Part shown: in pieces, positions 1-11,396 of the stretch
Layout: each line of letters starts with the position of its first letter
How positions within the stretch are numbered: the first letter of the stretch is position 1
Source of the DNA: Actinernus sp. WN-2022
Taxonomy: Eukaryota > Cnidaria > Anthozoa > Actiniaria > Actinernidae
Assembly (NCBI GenBank): GCA_030867875.1
Contig: JAOWCC010001589.1
Location: forward strand, 74,733,537 to 74,797,536
Direction of reading: 5' to 3'
DNA length: 64,000 nucleotides
Notes under the pieces: generated by a model
Seen by the model: only the letters and a program-made list of their open reading frames with translations
What the model was told of the DNA's origin: nothing
Databases searched by the model: none
Made by a program: the position numbers and the translations under genes

Positions 1-447
1 GTATAATCATGATACCAAAGAACTGAGCTGAAAATATGCTACTCACCGACAAGAAGGCCCATTTCCACCACTTTTATTTATCCACCCGGACTATCCAATT
101 TGGTACTCAGTATTAGAAAAGAAGTTAACTGCTCGAGGGTCCTAAACTTGATCGATTTTTTTTCAAAATGGTGAACATAATTAAATGTGATACTACTGGA
201 ATGTAACGCAACTCGTGCATCCCCGTTACCCGCATAAATTAAATACTTTCTGTGTTTCTTGTTTCAATTCTAGCCGAAGCAAAACAAATTACAACTACAA
301 CGAATATTTCAAATTAGGCCATCCCAATAGAATGTTTCATTTCCCATCGTCCGACCGACCCAAACATTTTTTGGAAAAGTAAAAAAAAAAAAAAAAAATT
401 GACACCGACCCAATTTTTTGGATAAGTAAAAAAAAGGATTGAAGCCG

Positions 448-726
448 GGGGCGCTTTCCATTCAACCAAAACGACCGGTTAGAAGTTTCGAAAATTTCGA
501 ATGTCGAATGGAACGGGATTTTTCGAATTAGACAAACCGGTCGGAAAAATACGCGTTCCATTCGCAGAAACTACCCGGTTATTAGTAGCCTCGATTTCAA
601 TTCTCAAAACTGGCAAATCACAGCAAATCTAAACCGGGAATTTTGAATGGAACAGAACTGGGGCGCTTTCCATTCAACCATAAAAACCGAAATTTTCGGT
701 TTTTATGGTTGAATGGAAAGCGCCCC
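448..726. mobile_element. MITE with GGGGCGCTTTCCATTCAACC ends and a terminal hairpin
   Basis: The sequence begins with GGGGCGCTTTCCATTCAACC and ends with its reverse complement. The last 67 bases (660-726) are a hairpin with two perfect 33-base arms around a single base, using the same terminal sequence, so a second end seems to have inserted or the end was duplicated by fold-back. TTCCATTC motifs recur between the ends. No coding capacity. Confidence 0.6.
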
Positions 727-799
727 GGATGTTTTTTTAACTACGCCTCTTTTCCGTGCTCGAGATCTCTACGTATTAGTTTCTTGCCTTTCTCATGCA

Positions 800-1230
800 A
801 ATAGGCCCTTTGCAGGACCTGGTCACGTGACCTTTTTAGCCTGTCAATAATAAAAATGGCGCAAGAACAACATGAATGCCAGAAATGGAAAGAGCAAGCC
901 AAAATTAGAAAAATACAAGTTTTAGGTTCATATCTTTAAAACTGAAGGAATGGCAATTTTTTGAAAAACTCTCGGTTTGTAAGGATATCTTTGCTGACTG
1001 GCAAGCCGTGCCTAAATTAAGCTAAATTATAAAGTTTTCAAAACAATGCCATTCCTTCAGTTTTAAAGATATGAACCTAAAACTTGGGCTTTTGGCTAAT
1101 TTTGGCTTGCTCTTTTGGCTAATTTTGGCTTGCTCTTTCCATTTCTGGCATTCATGTTGTTCTAGCGCCAACTTGTTTTTGATTGACAGACTAAGAAGGT
1201 CACGTGACCAGGTCCTGCAAAGGGCCTATT
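800..1230. mobile_element. MITE with long arms, AATAGGCCCTTTGCAGGACC ends
   Basis: Both ends carry AATAGGCCCTTTGCAGGACC, followed by CTGGTCACGTGAC in mirrored order. The inverted arms run about 165-190 bases each and leave a middle of about 80 bases. Arms include the mirrored phrase GAAGGAATGGCA. The short ORF at 1071 is only a reading of the right arm. Confidence 0.75.
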
Positions 1231-1387
1231 GTCAATCCACAACTAGTCCTATCCACTACACTACAAGCAACGAGAAAAAAGAAACAATGAGAAGATTTGT
1301 GAACAGTAATTTTAGTTATTTCGTACAACTGATAACGGACAAAACCTCGCCAGTGAAAAAAATATGCATTTTATTGGCTTCAGCTCG

Positions 1388-2062
1388 GGGTATCGGTTCG
1401 TAAGGGGTATCGGCCTCGATCGAGGGGTATGGCTGATTTATTCACCTAGGGTCCGCTCGAGGGCAGCACTCGAGGTGAATAATCCCATAACCCCGAGTGA
1501 AAGGCAGATAAATGCTAATTCCTCACAATGGCGAGGTTCATTTCGTTGCACGAAATATTTTTGCATAAAATTCCCGTTCATAGAATACGAAGTCCAAGAA
1601 CTATGGCAAAGCTGACACAATAGAGCTTATCACAATTTTTTTCTCTCGGTTCTTTCAACCAATGAAGCTTATGGTGTAGTGGATGGGATAGCAGGCTAGT
1701 ATTAAACCAAGAGATCCGCTCAGGACACATGCCGTGTTTTCCATGTTCCATTACATAATTATTTACTTCTCCGTAAGTAAAGAGTAAGTAGAACTTAGTA
1801 TGAAAGAAAGTGAGGGGAATAAGTTGGGGGGAATATGTCCAGGAGAATATGTCCAGGGGAATATGTTGCGAGATTCCCTCTGGCTCTGCCTTTGGAACTG
1901 GGCGGGGGTTTCGCGATATATTCCCCCGAAACTGGTACAAAGAAAAACGAGCCACGTGAAAAATAAGCGGAGCTGATTCACCCCGGGTGTCGCCCTTGCT
2001 TGGGCGAAACCCTCGGTGAATAAATCCCATACCTCCTCGCTCCAGATCGATAACCCTTATAT
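1388..2062. repeat. Imperfect inverted repeat, GGGGTATCG / TTATTCACC family
   Basis: GGGGTATCGG...CGATCGAGGGGTATGG...ATTTATTCACC at the left is matched in reverse near 1978-2062 (GGTGAATAAATCCCATACC...GATCGATAACCC). Smaller palindromic pieces with CGAGGGCAGCACTCGAGG sit just inside the left arm. The middle holds GGGGAATATGTCCAGG repeats at 1817-1865. Probably a degenerate MITE; edges uncertain. Confidence 0.5.
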
Positions 2063-2359
2063 AATCCCTTGAACCAAGAGAGGATGAGATAGCGAATCCC
2101 CATGCCCCATGATAACTATTTGAAATCTATTTTTAGTTTCACAACACGTGATTTGAGTTATTTTTATATCGATCTGGAAGGCTACCCTCGTTAGTTGTTA
2201 CCCATTGTATGTATCCTCTGGGCCCTCAGATCATCGTTATATAACTAAAACATGCACTCCTTAGCACAAATCGGGTGTATTTCCTAAAATAACCAAGCTG
2301 TGTCCTGTTAATGTCAAATATATTTCAACAACTACCATTGGCATGAGACTCATGTATAA

Positions 2360-2728
2360 TTACCATTGGCATGAGACCCATGTATGAGAGATTCGTTCCC
2401 CCTGGACCTCGACGTATTCCCCTCGCACTTTCCTAGTAATGGGAGTAGCTACATCCGACGCCCAGCTGAGGACCGAGTTTCTAGGCGGGCCGGGGAAAAT
2501 TTTGAATTTCTGGTTCTCGGATGCGTATTTCCCTGCACTTGCTGGCACAATCGAATGCATAGTAGATGCGATAATATGTGCATACGATTTGAACAGTTGG
2601 GGGGTATGGCTGGTAGGGGGAGCTAGTAAGGGGTCGTCGGAGCATTTGGATATCGAACCAAAGTATAATATCTGACCCCCCTCCCTACCAAACATAATAC
2701 GGCACAGTGGTGAAACCTTGACGTCCAT
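2360..2728. other. GC-richer ORF island inside the left element, unrecognised
   Basis: A 122-codon minus-strand frame and a 78-codon plus-strand frame (2439-2675) overlap here, in sequence clearly less AT-rich than its surroundings. The plus-strand frame has protein-like composition (KILNFWFSDAYFPALAG, then VWLVGGASKG), but I do not recognise a family and cannot decide which strand, if any, is coding. Just upstream, a 28-base phrase with CCATTGGCATGAGAC is tandemly duplicated (2336 and 2363). It may be a captured gene piece or chance. Confidence 0.25.
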
Positions 2729-2824
2729 CAGCTATGTCCCGAAAAAATATTTTTTAATGTCTCAGAAATGCTATTTCTTTCATTTTGAGGGCATAACAGA
2801 GCCACCATGGGACTTGGGCCTATC

Positions 2825-3004
2825 TAGCTTCCTCCGCAGGCAACTCCTAATTAAAAAAAAGATGTGAAACCGGCGAGCTTCCTGTTGTATAAGAGAGACG
2901 AGCAAGGGTCTGAGGATGAAACAAATGCCCCCTCGCGGCTTCGCCGCTCGGATTGGCTTCCGGCGAAGCCTGAAACATATAGGAGTTGCCTGCGGAGGAG
3001 GCTA
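2825..3004. mobile_element. 180-bp MITE with CCTCCGCAGGCAACTCCT ends
   Basis: CCTCCGCAGGCAACTCCT at the left and AGGAGTTGCCTGCGGAGG at the right form perfect 18-base inverted ends, extended by TAGC. The middle contains the small palindrome CGGCTTCGCCG and a second pair, TTCGCCGCTCGG / TTCCGGCGAAGC. No coding. Confidence 0.75.
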
Positions 3005-3610
3005 GGGACTATCTGTGTGCATGAATTTGTTTCCAGCAATTCTGCCTGGCGCAAATTTCTTTTCCTAGGCCATGCTTATAATACTAGTAATGGGCTCCTG
3101 TTATAATGCATTGTTAGTGGTTTTCAAGGGGGCTTCAATACTTTTTTTTTTACTTATCCAAAAAATTGGGTCGGTATCGAGCTTTGAATTATTTTTTTTA
3201 CTTTTCCAAAAAAACTTGGGTCGGTCGGGCGATTTGGAAATGAAACATTCTATTGGGATGGCCTAAACAGAAAACTAATTTGAAATATTTGTTGTGGTTT
3301 AAATTTTTTTTGCTTCGGCTAGAATTCATACATGAAAAATTACGATAATAGGATCCGAAGTTCACGTTATTCTCCACACAGAAAGTATTTAATTTATGCG
3401 GGTAACGGGGATGCACGAGTTGCGTTACATTCCAGTAGTGTCACATTTCATCAGTTATGTTCACCTTGATCACTCACTACAAAGTTATTGCATATCGTTT
3501 AGCCTGGCGTTTAGGACCCTCACCACAATGGATAGTCCGGGTGTATAAATAAAAGTGGTGGAAATGGGCCTTCTTGTCGGTGAGTAGTATATTTTCAGCT
3601 CAGTTGTTTA

Positions 3611-4076
3611 TCATCATCATTATATTTACCGGGCTATTTTAGACAGGTTTAGGGGAATCGTTATCATGCATAGTTGAGTCAGTAGTTTATCTCCATGTGT
3701 CTGAATTAAGCTTTCTATTGGCTTATAAAGAAGGTGCAGGAATTTATTTTAGTTCTCATAACATGACTTGTAAACTAGAGTTGTATTCGTTGAGCCGGCG
3801 CTTCGCTAGCGTTACTGATAGGTGACAGGTCAGATCTTTGAGAATGAAAATGTCTTCGTTTGGCTTCAGAAATAACTGCAGGATCTGATATATTTGTCGT
3901 ATAGAATGTACTTCCGATGTAAGTGTAGGCATTGTGATTTAATGAGCACAGCCTGGTGAATTTCGGCCAATTCGATGACTGGAACAACGCTGTTGTTGTT
4001 TCAATGTTTGATCGGATTCGCACGGGAATCTATATATAGCTACCATTCAATTAACGGCTCTCAGGCTCAAAATCTC
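3611..4076. other. AT-rich intergenic stretch, nothing recognised
   Basis: No convincing exon, RNA gene or repeat family was seen. The 82-codon minus frame here has no recognisable features. Confidence 0.5.
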
Positions 4077-4102
4077 GGCTTGGTATATAACGTGTTACAA
4101 GA

Positions 4103-4245
4103 TACAATGATACGGAGATACCAAGATACAGTGATACAGTGATACAGTGATACGGTGATACGGTGATACGGTGATACAGTGATACGGTGATACAGTGATA
4201 CGGTGATACAGTGATACAGTGATACGGTGATACAGTGATACGAAC
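4103..4245. repeat. Left subterminal array of 8-bp unit GATACNGT
   Basis: About 16-17 tandem copies of GATACAGT/GATACGGT form the left arm of the 2.2-kb element. The A/G variation at the sixth position is irregular. Because three units make 24 bases, every frame is open and gives an 8-residue periodic peptide, which explains the spurious ORF here. Confidence 0.9.
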
Positions 4246-5921
4246 ATCTCAAATTTCTTTTTTTAAGCGGACGCGAAATGGCCCCGCTAAATACAGGTTT
4301 CTGTATGAAACGGACTGTTGTATGGGTCACTTGAGCTCTTGCAGCCGTGGCGTGACGCTAATTTAACGGTATTATCTTTCAGCATGACTGCTTTGTCTGA
4401 CTATTTTGTTATTTAATTTTAACTTTTGAACGTTACGCATTTAACATTGAACCACTTTATTGCCCTTGTTGAAGAAAGGTTTTTGCAACACAAATACGAA
4501 ATTAACGCTGAAAGCTTTATTCTCATTAGCAACTAGATTTAGGGACGGACCATTTGAAAATTGATGGAGAGGGGGCCTGGTTTTTTTTACTCGAATTTTT
4601 TTACGACTGCGTTGCTGCAATAATTTTTTCTGGCATTAGAACCTTGCACGATTTTTTTAAAGTTTCGCCCTTGCGTGATTTTTTTCTGGGTGATATTGCA
4701 ATTGGCTCGCTCGATTATTTTCTGTGCAAATTCGGCTTGCTCATTTTTTTTTGTGTGTTATTTGGGGGGAGGGGGGTGGGGAGGAGGTGATTTTGAACAT
4801 TTTTCACGATCCCGTTTCTCCGATCTAGTGAGATGGCTTTCAGAAGCTCCAACTCCAAAAATATTTTATGGTTGCTTTGTCGCATTTCGGAGGAATCGTA
4901 TTACAAAGCCGTGCAGGGGAGCTTTCGGTGAAAAGGTGAAAACAAAATCCGACAAGATATAAGGGTAGATATGCGGGAAACACCGTCTAGAGCTCTCTTT
5001 TTAGAATTTCCCAATTCCCCAACAAATTGTTGTTTTTCAGCAGAGATATCAATTGACATTGTATAAAAAATTCAGACAAATCGAATCAATTCTTCTTGAG
5101 TTAGAGCTTTTTAAAAACTGTATTTTGGTTGTTGATTTCCGATCAAAGCTACGCGCCGCATCGAGAATATTTTATAGCCGGTTCTAGTTTTCTTATGACT
5201 TGGAAAATGGAAAAGACGAAAGGTCCTTGAGGGAAAAAGCCAAAGCGAACACCTATAAATGACAAAGGAAGGGCACAAAAATCAAAGGCATCCATGTAAA
5301 CCAGGTGTTATACTCTGTTGGATCTCCGTGGATAAATAAAGTTGTCTATGTCCCGTAAATGCCAGTGACAGCGATTAGGTCCTTAAACAGCACGGCAAAT
5401 AGCGAGATCGTGGACGTGGTGTTGGTTTCAAGCGATTCAGAGTTTTAATATGTTTCCATCTAAGCTTTCTTGGAAACGAATCTTCTCTCGGCTGGTTCCT
5501 ATCAATTCTTCTTTATGTTCAGATGTGGACCACTCGGCACTCTGTCTGAACTTGTCGGGTTTTGCGAGGCTCGTAGTCGTATGCATTGTTTGGCCTTGTT
5601 TTGCTTCTTTCCAAGCTAAGGGCATCATGCTGGAGCTTAGCCCTGCTGGAGCTTAGCCCTGCTGGAGCATTTAGCCCTGCTTGCTTTTTGGAAGACATAA
5701 GGCCAACAACCCATGGATCGAGGCTTGAAAAACGTTTCTCAATAAACATTGAAATGAATTCATGCTAGCTTTCGTTACGGGCGAGTGAGCACATGTCATG
5801 TGTTAATTGACCTGCTGTCAATCAAACAGAACTTCTTACTTCCGGTTAAAAACTTCCTTTTGCGTACTGATCTTTTTTAAACAGTTTTTGGTATGTGAAA
5901 AATTGCTGCCGAAACTTAGCT

Positions 5922-5981
5922 TGAATTTCAGCCGTCTCCTCCGGTTCGGAGGAACGAACCGGAGGAGACGGCTGAAATTCA
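5922..5981. repeat. Perfect 27-bp-arm hairpin
   Basis: TGAATTTCAGCCGTCTCC starts a 27-base arm that is exactly mirrored after a six-base loop (GAGGAA). The phrase GGAGACGGCTGAAATTCAGG also appears alone near 26574, inside the insertion at 25953, so this stem belongs to a dispersed repeat. Confidence 0.85.
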
Positions 5982-6051
5982 GGCTAGGCGAAACTACATT
6001 TCTGTGGGAAAGTATTTTCCCCCCCATTTTTTAAATTTTAAAGGAAATTTG

Positions 6052-6248
6052 AGATCGTCGTATCACCGTATCACCGTATCACCGTATCACTGTATCACTG
6101 TATCACCGTATCACCGTATCACCGTATCACCGTATCACCGTATCACTGTATCACCGTATCACTGTATCACTGTATCACTGTATCACTGTATCACTGTATC
6201 ACTGTATCACTGTATCACTGTATCTTGGTATCTCCGTATCATTGTATC
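6052..6248. repeat. Right subterminal array, inverted copy of GATACNGT
   Basis: About 24 copies of the reverse unit (ACNGTATC) run to the right terminus. The array is longer than its partner at 4103, which suggests independent expansion or contraction of the two ends after insertion. Confidence 0.9.
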
Positions 6249-6354
6249 TTGTAACACGTTATATACCAAGCCCTCACCCAGGCCATTATTCTGAGAAAGT
6301 TTGAGGAATTTCATTTTTTTTCATCCTAAACACTTTAGGCGATATTTACAGACG

Positions 6355-6463
6355 GCCGCTCTTAAAAGCTAAAAAAATCGCCCAGCCGAGTTGGCGGCAA
6401 AGTACTTTCAAACTGAAGGTGAGTAAAAGCAACCGCGACAAAACAAATCTTAGTGAGCATTAA
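6355..6463 (+). repeat. Partial 213-bp satellite monomer, left of the TTAA element
   Basis: This is the last ~100 bases of the monomer seen complete at 11397-11826 (shared phrases AGTTGGCGGCAAAGT and CGACAAAACAAATCTTAG). It is cut at GCATTAA, where the TTAA element begins. Confidence 0.85.
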
Positions 6464-6783
6464 GAGGGCATCCATGTGAAAACCATGCACCCTGAAAATA
6501 TGAGTCTACATGGTACATCTCAGATTTTGTTCATATTTTGCACATATGTTACTATTGGCCTGGCATTAGACTTGGTAGAATATTTTGGAAAAATTCCAAA
6601 AACTGTAAGAGATATGGGGGTCAGTACGAACTGCCTCGGTTTGAGGGGTATTTCCACTATGTATTTTTAGTCATGTTTACAGAATATTTTTGAACAAACC
6701 ATATAAGCTATATACACAAAACGTTTCTACAGCATAAACACAACCAATTGCAATTTAATTATGATATAAGTGCCAACAAATAT

Positions 6784-7056
6784 TCAGTATTCAAGGAGTA
6801 AGGCTTTCATGTACAAGTGACTTCCGAAATTATTTTTCAAAAAGTCAAATTTTAGGGTAAAATGACATTCGAATACTATCGATGCGGCGAAATTGTAGAA
6901 GATGAGAGAGTTATTATTTTGTAGATCAGTCATTTGGAAATACAACTGGGGACTAAAAAGTTTGTAAAGTTTATTCAGCTTAGGAGCAGTGAGGCCAAAG
7001 TAACATACTCCCAACGCCCGGGTCCAACGTAAATAAACAATCAACGCCAGATGCAA
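6784..7056 (-). other. Unrecognised 90-codon frame, also present in copy 2 (33520-33753)
   Basis: The frame contains RWTRALGVCYFGL and KLNKLYKLFSPQLYF. It is open in both copies of the TTAA element, but of the codon differences I could compare, four change the residue and one is silent, so there is no sign of purifying selection. It is more likely a neutral shared stretch than a gene. Confidence 0.25.
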
Positions 7057-7888
7057 TCTGTATCGTGTGCAGAATAACGGGACAAATAACGGACAGGAAT
7101 GAGAAACATAGCCCTAAAATAACTGGGTGATAAATTTATTTGTCACTTATGCCTATGGTTTTGCAATAAACAACAACTAATTAACAATCAACTTCAAAAT
7201 AAGAGAAATTAGTAATACGAAGGATGAATCAGCGATAAATGCATACCTGATTCTAGCCTTATTTATGCTCTCCTCCCCAGCTCTGTCATGGTCTCGAAGC
7301 CACAACTTACGATAATTATCTTCTTGTCGATTTTACACCGAAAGAACATTTACCCATTATAGTTTATACAGATGGCTTTGTAGCATCCGCCATTTTATTT
7401 AGGACTAGAACCCAGTCTGCTGTTGTGCACCACAGGTAGCCCGAACACATATGTGTACATTCCATGTGGAATATTGGAAGAAAAAACTCTCTACCGTTGA
7501 ATCAGCCTTTCCTTTCTTGTCTATTTATATATATATATTGCTGATCAGATCCCTACACGCTAGGAGATCCGGTGTTTTATCATTTCGTCTGTGGTGCCCA
7601 ACATATATACCAGAGTGGGTAATTTATATTGAAATATTTATGAATCTCATGAAACAGAACTGAAAATAATCATAATGCACTACTTAATACATCTATATAA
7701 TTTTGTTTGCAAAACTTTATTTTTTTCAAGCTGATTATAGGTTAAAATTACCCATGATGCACCTGATATATGTAACTGTTATGGGGTCAAATGTTTGCAT
7801 ACATTCATACACAAGGTCACAACAATGAATTATAAATGATTTCTAACATCCCGTGCATATATCCTGTATATTCACACGACCCACATAC

Positions 7889-8080
7889 GGCCATCCCAAT
7901 AAAATGTTCCGTTTCCAATCGCCAGACCGACCCAATTTTTTTTGGAAAAGTTAACAAAAATACAAAGCTTGTCATTGACCCAATTTTTGGGAAAAGTTAA
8001 AAAAAAAAATTGAAGAACATACTTTCATACTACACCTCTTTTCCTAGCTCTCTACGTATTTGCATTTTATTGGGATGGCC
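7889..8080. mobile_element. 192-bp MITE with GGCCATCCCAATAAAATG ends
   Basis: GGCCATCCCAATAAAATG is mirrored at the right by CATTTTATTGGGATGGCC. The subterminal GACCGACCCAATTTTTTT phrase is shared with the large element at 318-3266 and with the copy at 34628. No coding. Confidence 0.8.
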
Positions 8081-8347
8081 TAATCAGCTGTGTCGGTGCC
8101 GAACTGGAGCGCAGTGCCATCCTGGAAAGCGAAGTTCAGAAATGTCTGACGTATGTTGCTATTGCTACAAACTATCTTAGAAAAGGGTTCAGAAAACATC
8201 TGGGTGAACGATGAAACATATTGTGTGGATCGTGACAGACTTTATCCAGACCTGAATTACGCTGGATTTACATTTGTTTAATGTCCAAAGTGGTTCCTTA
8301 GCGTCCTGTGATACACAGCTGCTGATGAATACGAGCGTCGTGAGATG

Positions 8348-8429
8348 CAATCTCGTTCCCAGAGCCCGCGATCATTTGACCAGCGCCAAGATACTGGCCA
8401 AAAGATCGCGGGTTATGAGAACGAGATTG
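8348..8429. mobile_element. 82-bp hairpin MITE with CAATCTCGTTC ends
   Basis: CAATCTCGTTCCCAGAGCCC is mirrored, with two mismatches, by GGGTTATGAGAACGAGATTG; a second inner pair is GCGATC/GATCGC. It creates the misleading peptide NLVPRA in the overlapping 182-codon frame. The same MITE is at 35197 in copy 2, so it was present before the copies separated. Confidence 0.85.
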
Positions 8430-11396
8430 CGTGAGACGGGATCGCCATTTTACGTGATCATCCGATCGAGGCACGAGGGATCGAAAAGGCGTAGGCGCGA
8501 ACACTGCGCTTCTCTGTTTCTCTTAATGTTGCCTGGGTGGCTAATTGAACGAGCAGGAAGCATACAAATGTTTTGCTGCACGGGTGGATATACGAGGAAA
8601 CGTTGTTGCCGAAAAAAAACTAACGAATTGTTAGTCTTGGCGGTGGGGTCTGGGTTTGTGTTGCTGAGAAACACATATGCTGTGTGTCACTGGAGCCTAG
8701 TAAACATTGTTTTCCTCCAAAGCCAACGTGAAAACATTGTTGCGGAAGCAAATTTTGCCTCATCGAAACAAAAAATGTCTTTGAAATGCTTCAGAAAAAT
8801 GTTTTCCTTCCTGGAAGATTGATTTTTTTTGCGCAAATTTTCCCGCGGACTTTGACTCGTTTTTACAGACAAATGTATGGAAAACTAAATCCACGATTGC
8901 ATGCTTCCCAGCACAGCTACATCCCTCAAATTTCTATCAATTAATCTTTTACCTGGTATCTTAAGTTATTTTTGGCATATTACTTCCACCTTGTCAACTG
9001 ATGACAAAGTCGCATTGATTTTTCCAATAACCGAAAATTGATTATTTTCCCGAATGAATCAAAAACCAAAAGACGGATTTTAGCCCCTCAAGTACATAAA
9101 CCAGTTCTCGGTAGCCGAAATAAAATCCGTAAAATCGTAAAAACTGAAAACACGATTGCACGTTTCCCAGCACAGCTACGTATATACATCCCTCAAATTT
9201 CGATCAGTTAATATTTTACCTGGTATCTTAAGTTTGTATCTGAAGAATATTTCAGAAATTCGATTTTACGGATTTTATTTGTCATCGGATTCCCATACAA
9301 ACACTGTATTTCGCGCCATGTTTACACCCCTTTCAAAATGTCGGAATTATAATAAACCGCGAACTGGTCTATTACCTTAAAACTGTAAAGAAATACGTTA
9401 TTCTTTGTGTACGAGGTTTGAAGTTTCTCAGCTGTAGGATGTCCGGTGTCCGCGGGGAACAGGATATCAGGACACGTGACTTGTCCCTTCGTGTGTACCG
9501 ACCTTTACGTCTGCGAGCGGGCGAGGCGCGCGGCGTGATTTTTTTTTCACTTGTGTGGGTTGTTCTTTTATCTTTTGTTTTCCATATTGATTTTCTTTGT
9601 TTTTTTTATGCAACGAGCTCCGCTATAAAGAGATACGAGGACGACAGTAACAAATCGCATACAAGTGTATCACAGGCAGCTTTAAGCAGAGAGTGAGCCA
9701 TTATGCACTAGTCTAAATCGGGTTGGGGGGGTTACTTTGACTAGTGCATTACCTAAAATCAAAAATGAATAAAATACCCTGTCTAGACAGTACAGTACAG
9801 CTGAAAATATTTATAGATTTTATGATAATTTTACTTGACACGCGCCATCAACAACATCCGCGCCAAGTGCCAAGGCATTTCATACAATTCTTAGTAAGGG
9901 GGTCGGGACATGCCTTCAACGGTAATATAGTTGTTTTTCCCTGGTAACGCCGAGAAGATAGGCCACATTCCCTCGTTGAATATACACAAAATGAGCACTT
10001 GATCAAGTCCAAATCCATCTCGTGGATAGGGCGGGAAATACACGTGCAGACGTTACACGCAGTTCCTGTCACGCAATTCTTGAGATATCATTATATCACT
10101 GAAGTGATTTCATCTATTTCGGTGATACCACATTTGATTTCATGGATTATACACACATTTTGGTATTTCAACGGAACGAACAGAATATTATGCACAAGAT
10201 TGAAACAAATTGAGTCCGTAACAAGGTAGTAACATCAGAATGGTTTCCCGTTGCTGAATCTAAACGGTTCTAACTTGGCCAACTATTCGATGAGCATATA
10301 ATAAAGGGCTTCCAAGAAAACGAAACCATTAGGGTTTTTTTTATTATGAAAAGAAAACATCGTTTCTTTACAGAATAAAAACTAAAAACTTGAATAGAGA
10401 ATCGGCTGAAGAACCTAAATACGACTGTACGTGCATTTCTACTTGTCACTCATTCACCCCGCTACAGAGGCTCGCAAAATTCAGAGTGACTCGCCGGATT
10501 AGAAGCTGTATTTAAAGCGTAGCGTAGTTTGAAATCCTCTATATATCATATTCAAAGAAAATTCATTGTCTTTGATCCAATCAAATAATTTTAAACGAAG
10601 ATACTGCCATAAACTATGAGTACCTATTTTTCAGCTTTGACTCCCTCAAACTCGACAATAATTCAGTCACTTTAGACATCTGCATATCGGGTGATGGACT
10701 TGGTCACCCTTCAAAACTAAAATAATATTGAAAATGAATGTGCATTCGAATTCTTAAAGCAATTATTGGCAGAAAATCTGTGAAGTTCACCGTATTTTCG
10801 ATTTTAATCGAAAAAAAATCGCCGTGTCGCCATATCGTCGTTTGTTTAATAACTGAACATTGCGGATTTTGAGAGTGCGTAATCTCTAACCCAGCATTAA
10901 CTTTACAGAGATTTTTTTTACCAGATGCAAAGATGTATTGTAAGTCAATCTAGGAATATTTCTAAATTCAAAGAAAAGAAGGCCGCAACTCTGCAAACGG
11001 CCATTGCCAGACAGCATTTATCGGGTTTTAAAAAGACCTATTAAAGTAGCGTTAAATAAAAATTCGACAGAAGCGACAAAATATAAATAAAATTAGTTGA
11101 TTTTGGTTTTTATATGCTGACGGGACTTAGTACTAAAGCAGGTAAAAATATTATCTTTCTACTTAAAATCATTTGCGATTGCGACATGTTACAACATAAG
11201 GTATATTTTGCTCTGATTTTGAGCATTTCAGGGGGTCAAACAGTTTGATTGACATATCTCAAAGGCCTTTTACATTTCAGCCAAACTATTTCACATGGGA
11301 CATTAGCTAGTTAAGATATAAATGTGTGCCAAGTTTAAAGGAAATCGGAGAGGTGCACTGTAGACTCGTCTGCATGGTTTTCACATGGACCCTCTC

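Larger units (their letters stand above)
1..3610. mobile_element. Large inverted-repeat element, left end probably cut by window edge
   Basis: The first ~450 bases reappear in reverse complement at about 3130-3605. Matching landmarks are AACTGAGCTGAAAATAT at 21 and its complement ending at 3605, and GGCCATCCCAATAGAATG at 320 against CATTCTATTGGGATGGCC near 3247-3264. The inner pair (about 318 to 3266) has the same end and subterminal sequence as the 192-bp MITEs at 7889 and 34628, so this may be a long relative of that family. The flanks outside it are also inverted copies, so the inversion is wider than the element. No transposase was recognised in the 2.7-kb interior, which holds nested MITEs and one GC-richer island. 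Confidence 0.7.
4077..6272. mobile_element. 2.2-kb element ending in inverted 8-bp minisatellites
   Basis: The ends read GGCTTGGTATATAACGTGTT and its exact complement, followed inward on both sides by TACAAGATACAATGATACGG and then long arrays of GATACNGT, in opposite orientation. CTC precedes the left end and follows the right end, a possible 3-bp target-site duplication. The interior shows a T-rich left half, a 16-base repeat (GCTGGAGCTTAGCCCT, about three copies near 5629-5680) and a hairpin at 5922. No transposase frame was recognised, so the element looks non-autonomous. Superfamily unknown; a 3-bp duplication would fit Harbinger-type elements, but that is weak evidence. Confidence 0.75.

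Noticed and set aside
4067..4330. Periodic ITVS/YHC protein at 4067-4330 and 6004-6294
   Set aside because: A pure translation of the 8-bp GATACNGT array; three units equal 24 bases, so all frames stay open.
6784..7056. Conserved 80-residue protein shared by the two TTAA copies
   Set aside because: The differences seen are mostly residue-changing, as expected for neutral copies.
8274..8822. 182-codon ORF in TTAA copy 1 as a gene
   Set aside because: It reads through the CAATCTCGTTC hairpin MITE (peptide NLVPRA...) and its counterpart in copy 2 is broken into different frames.
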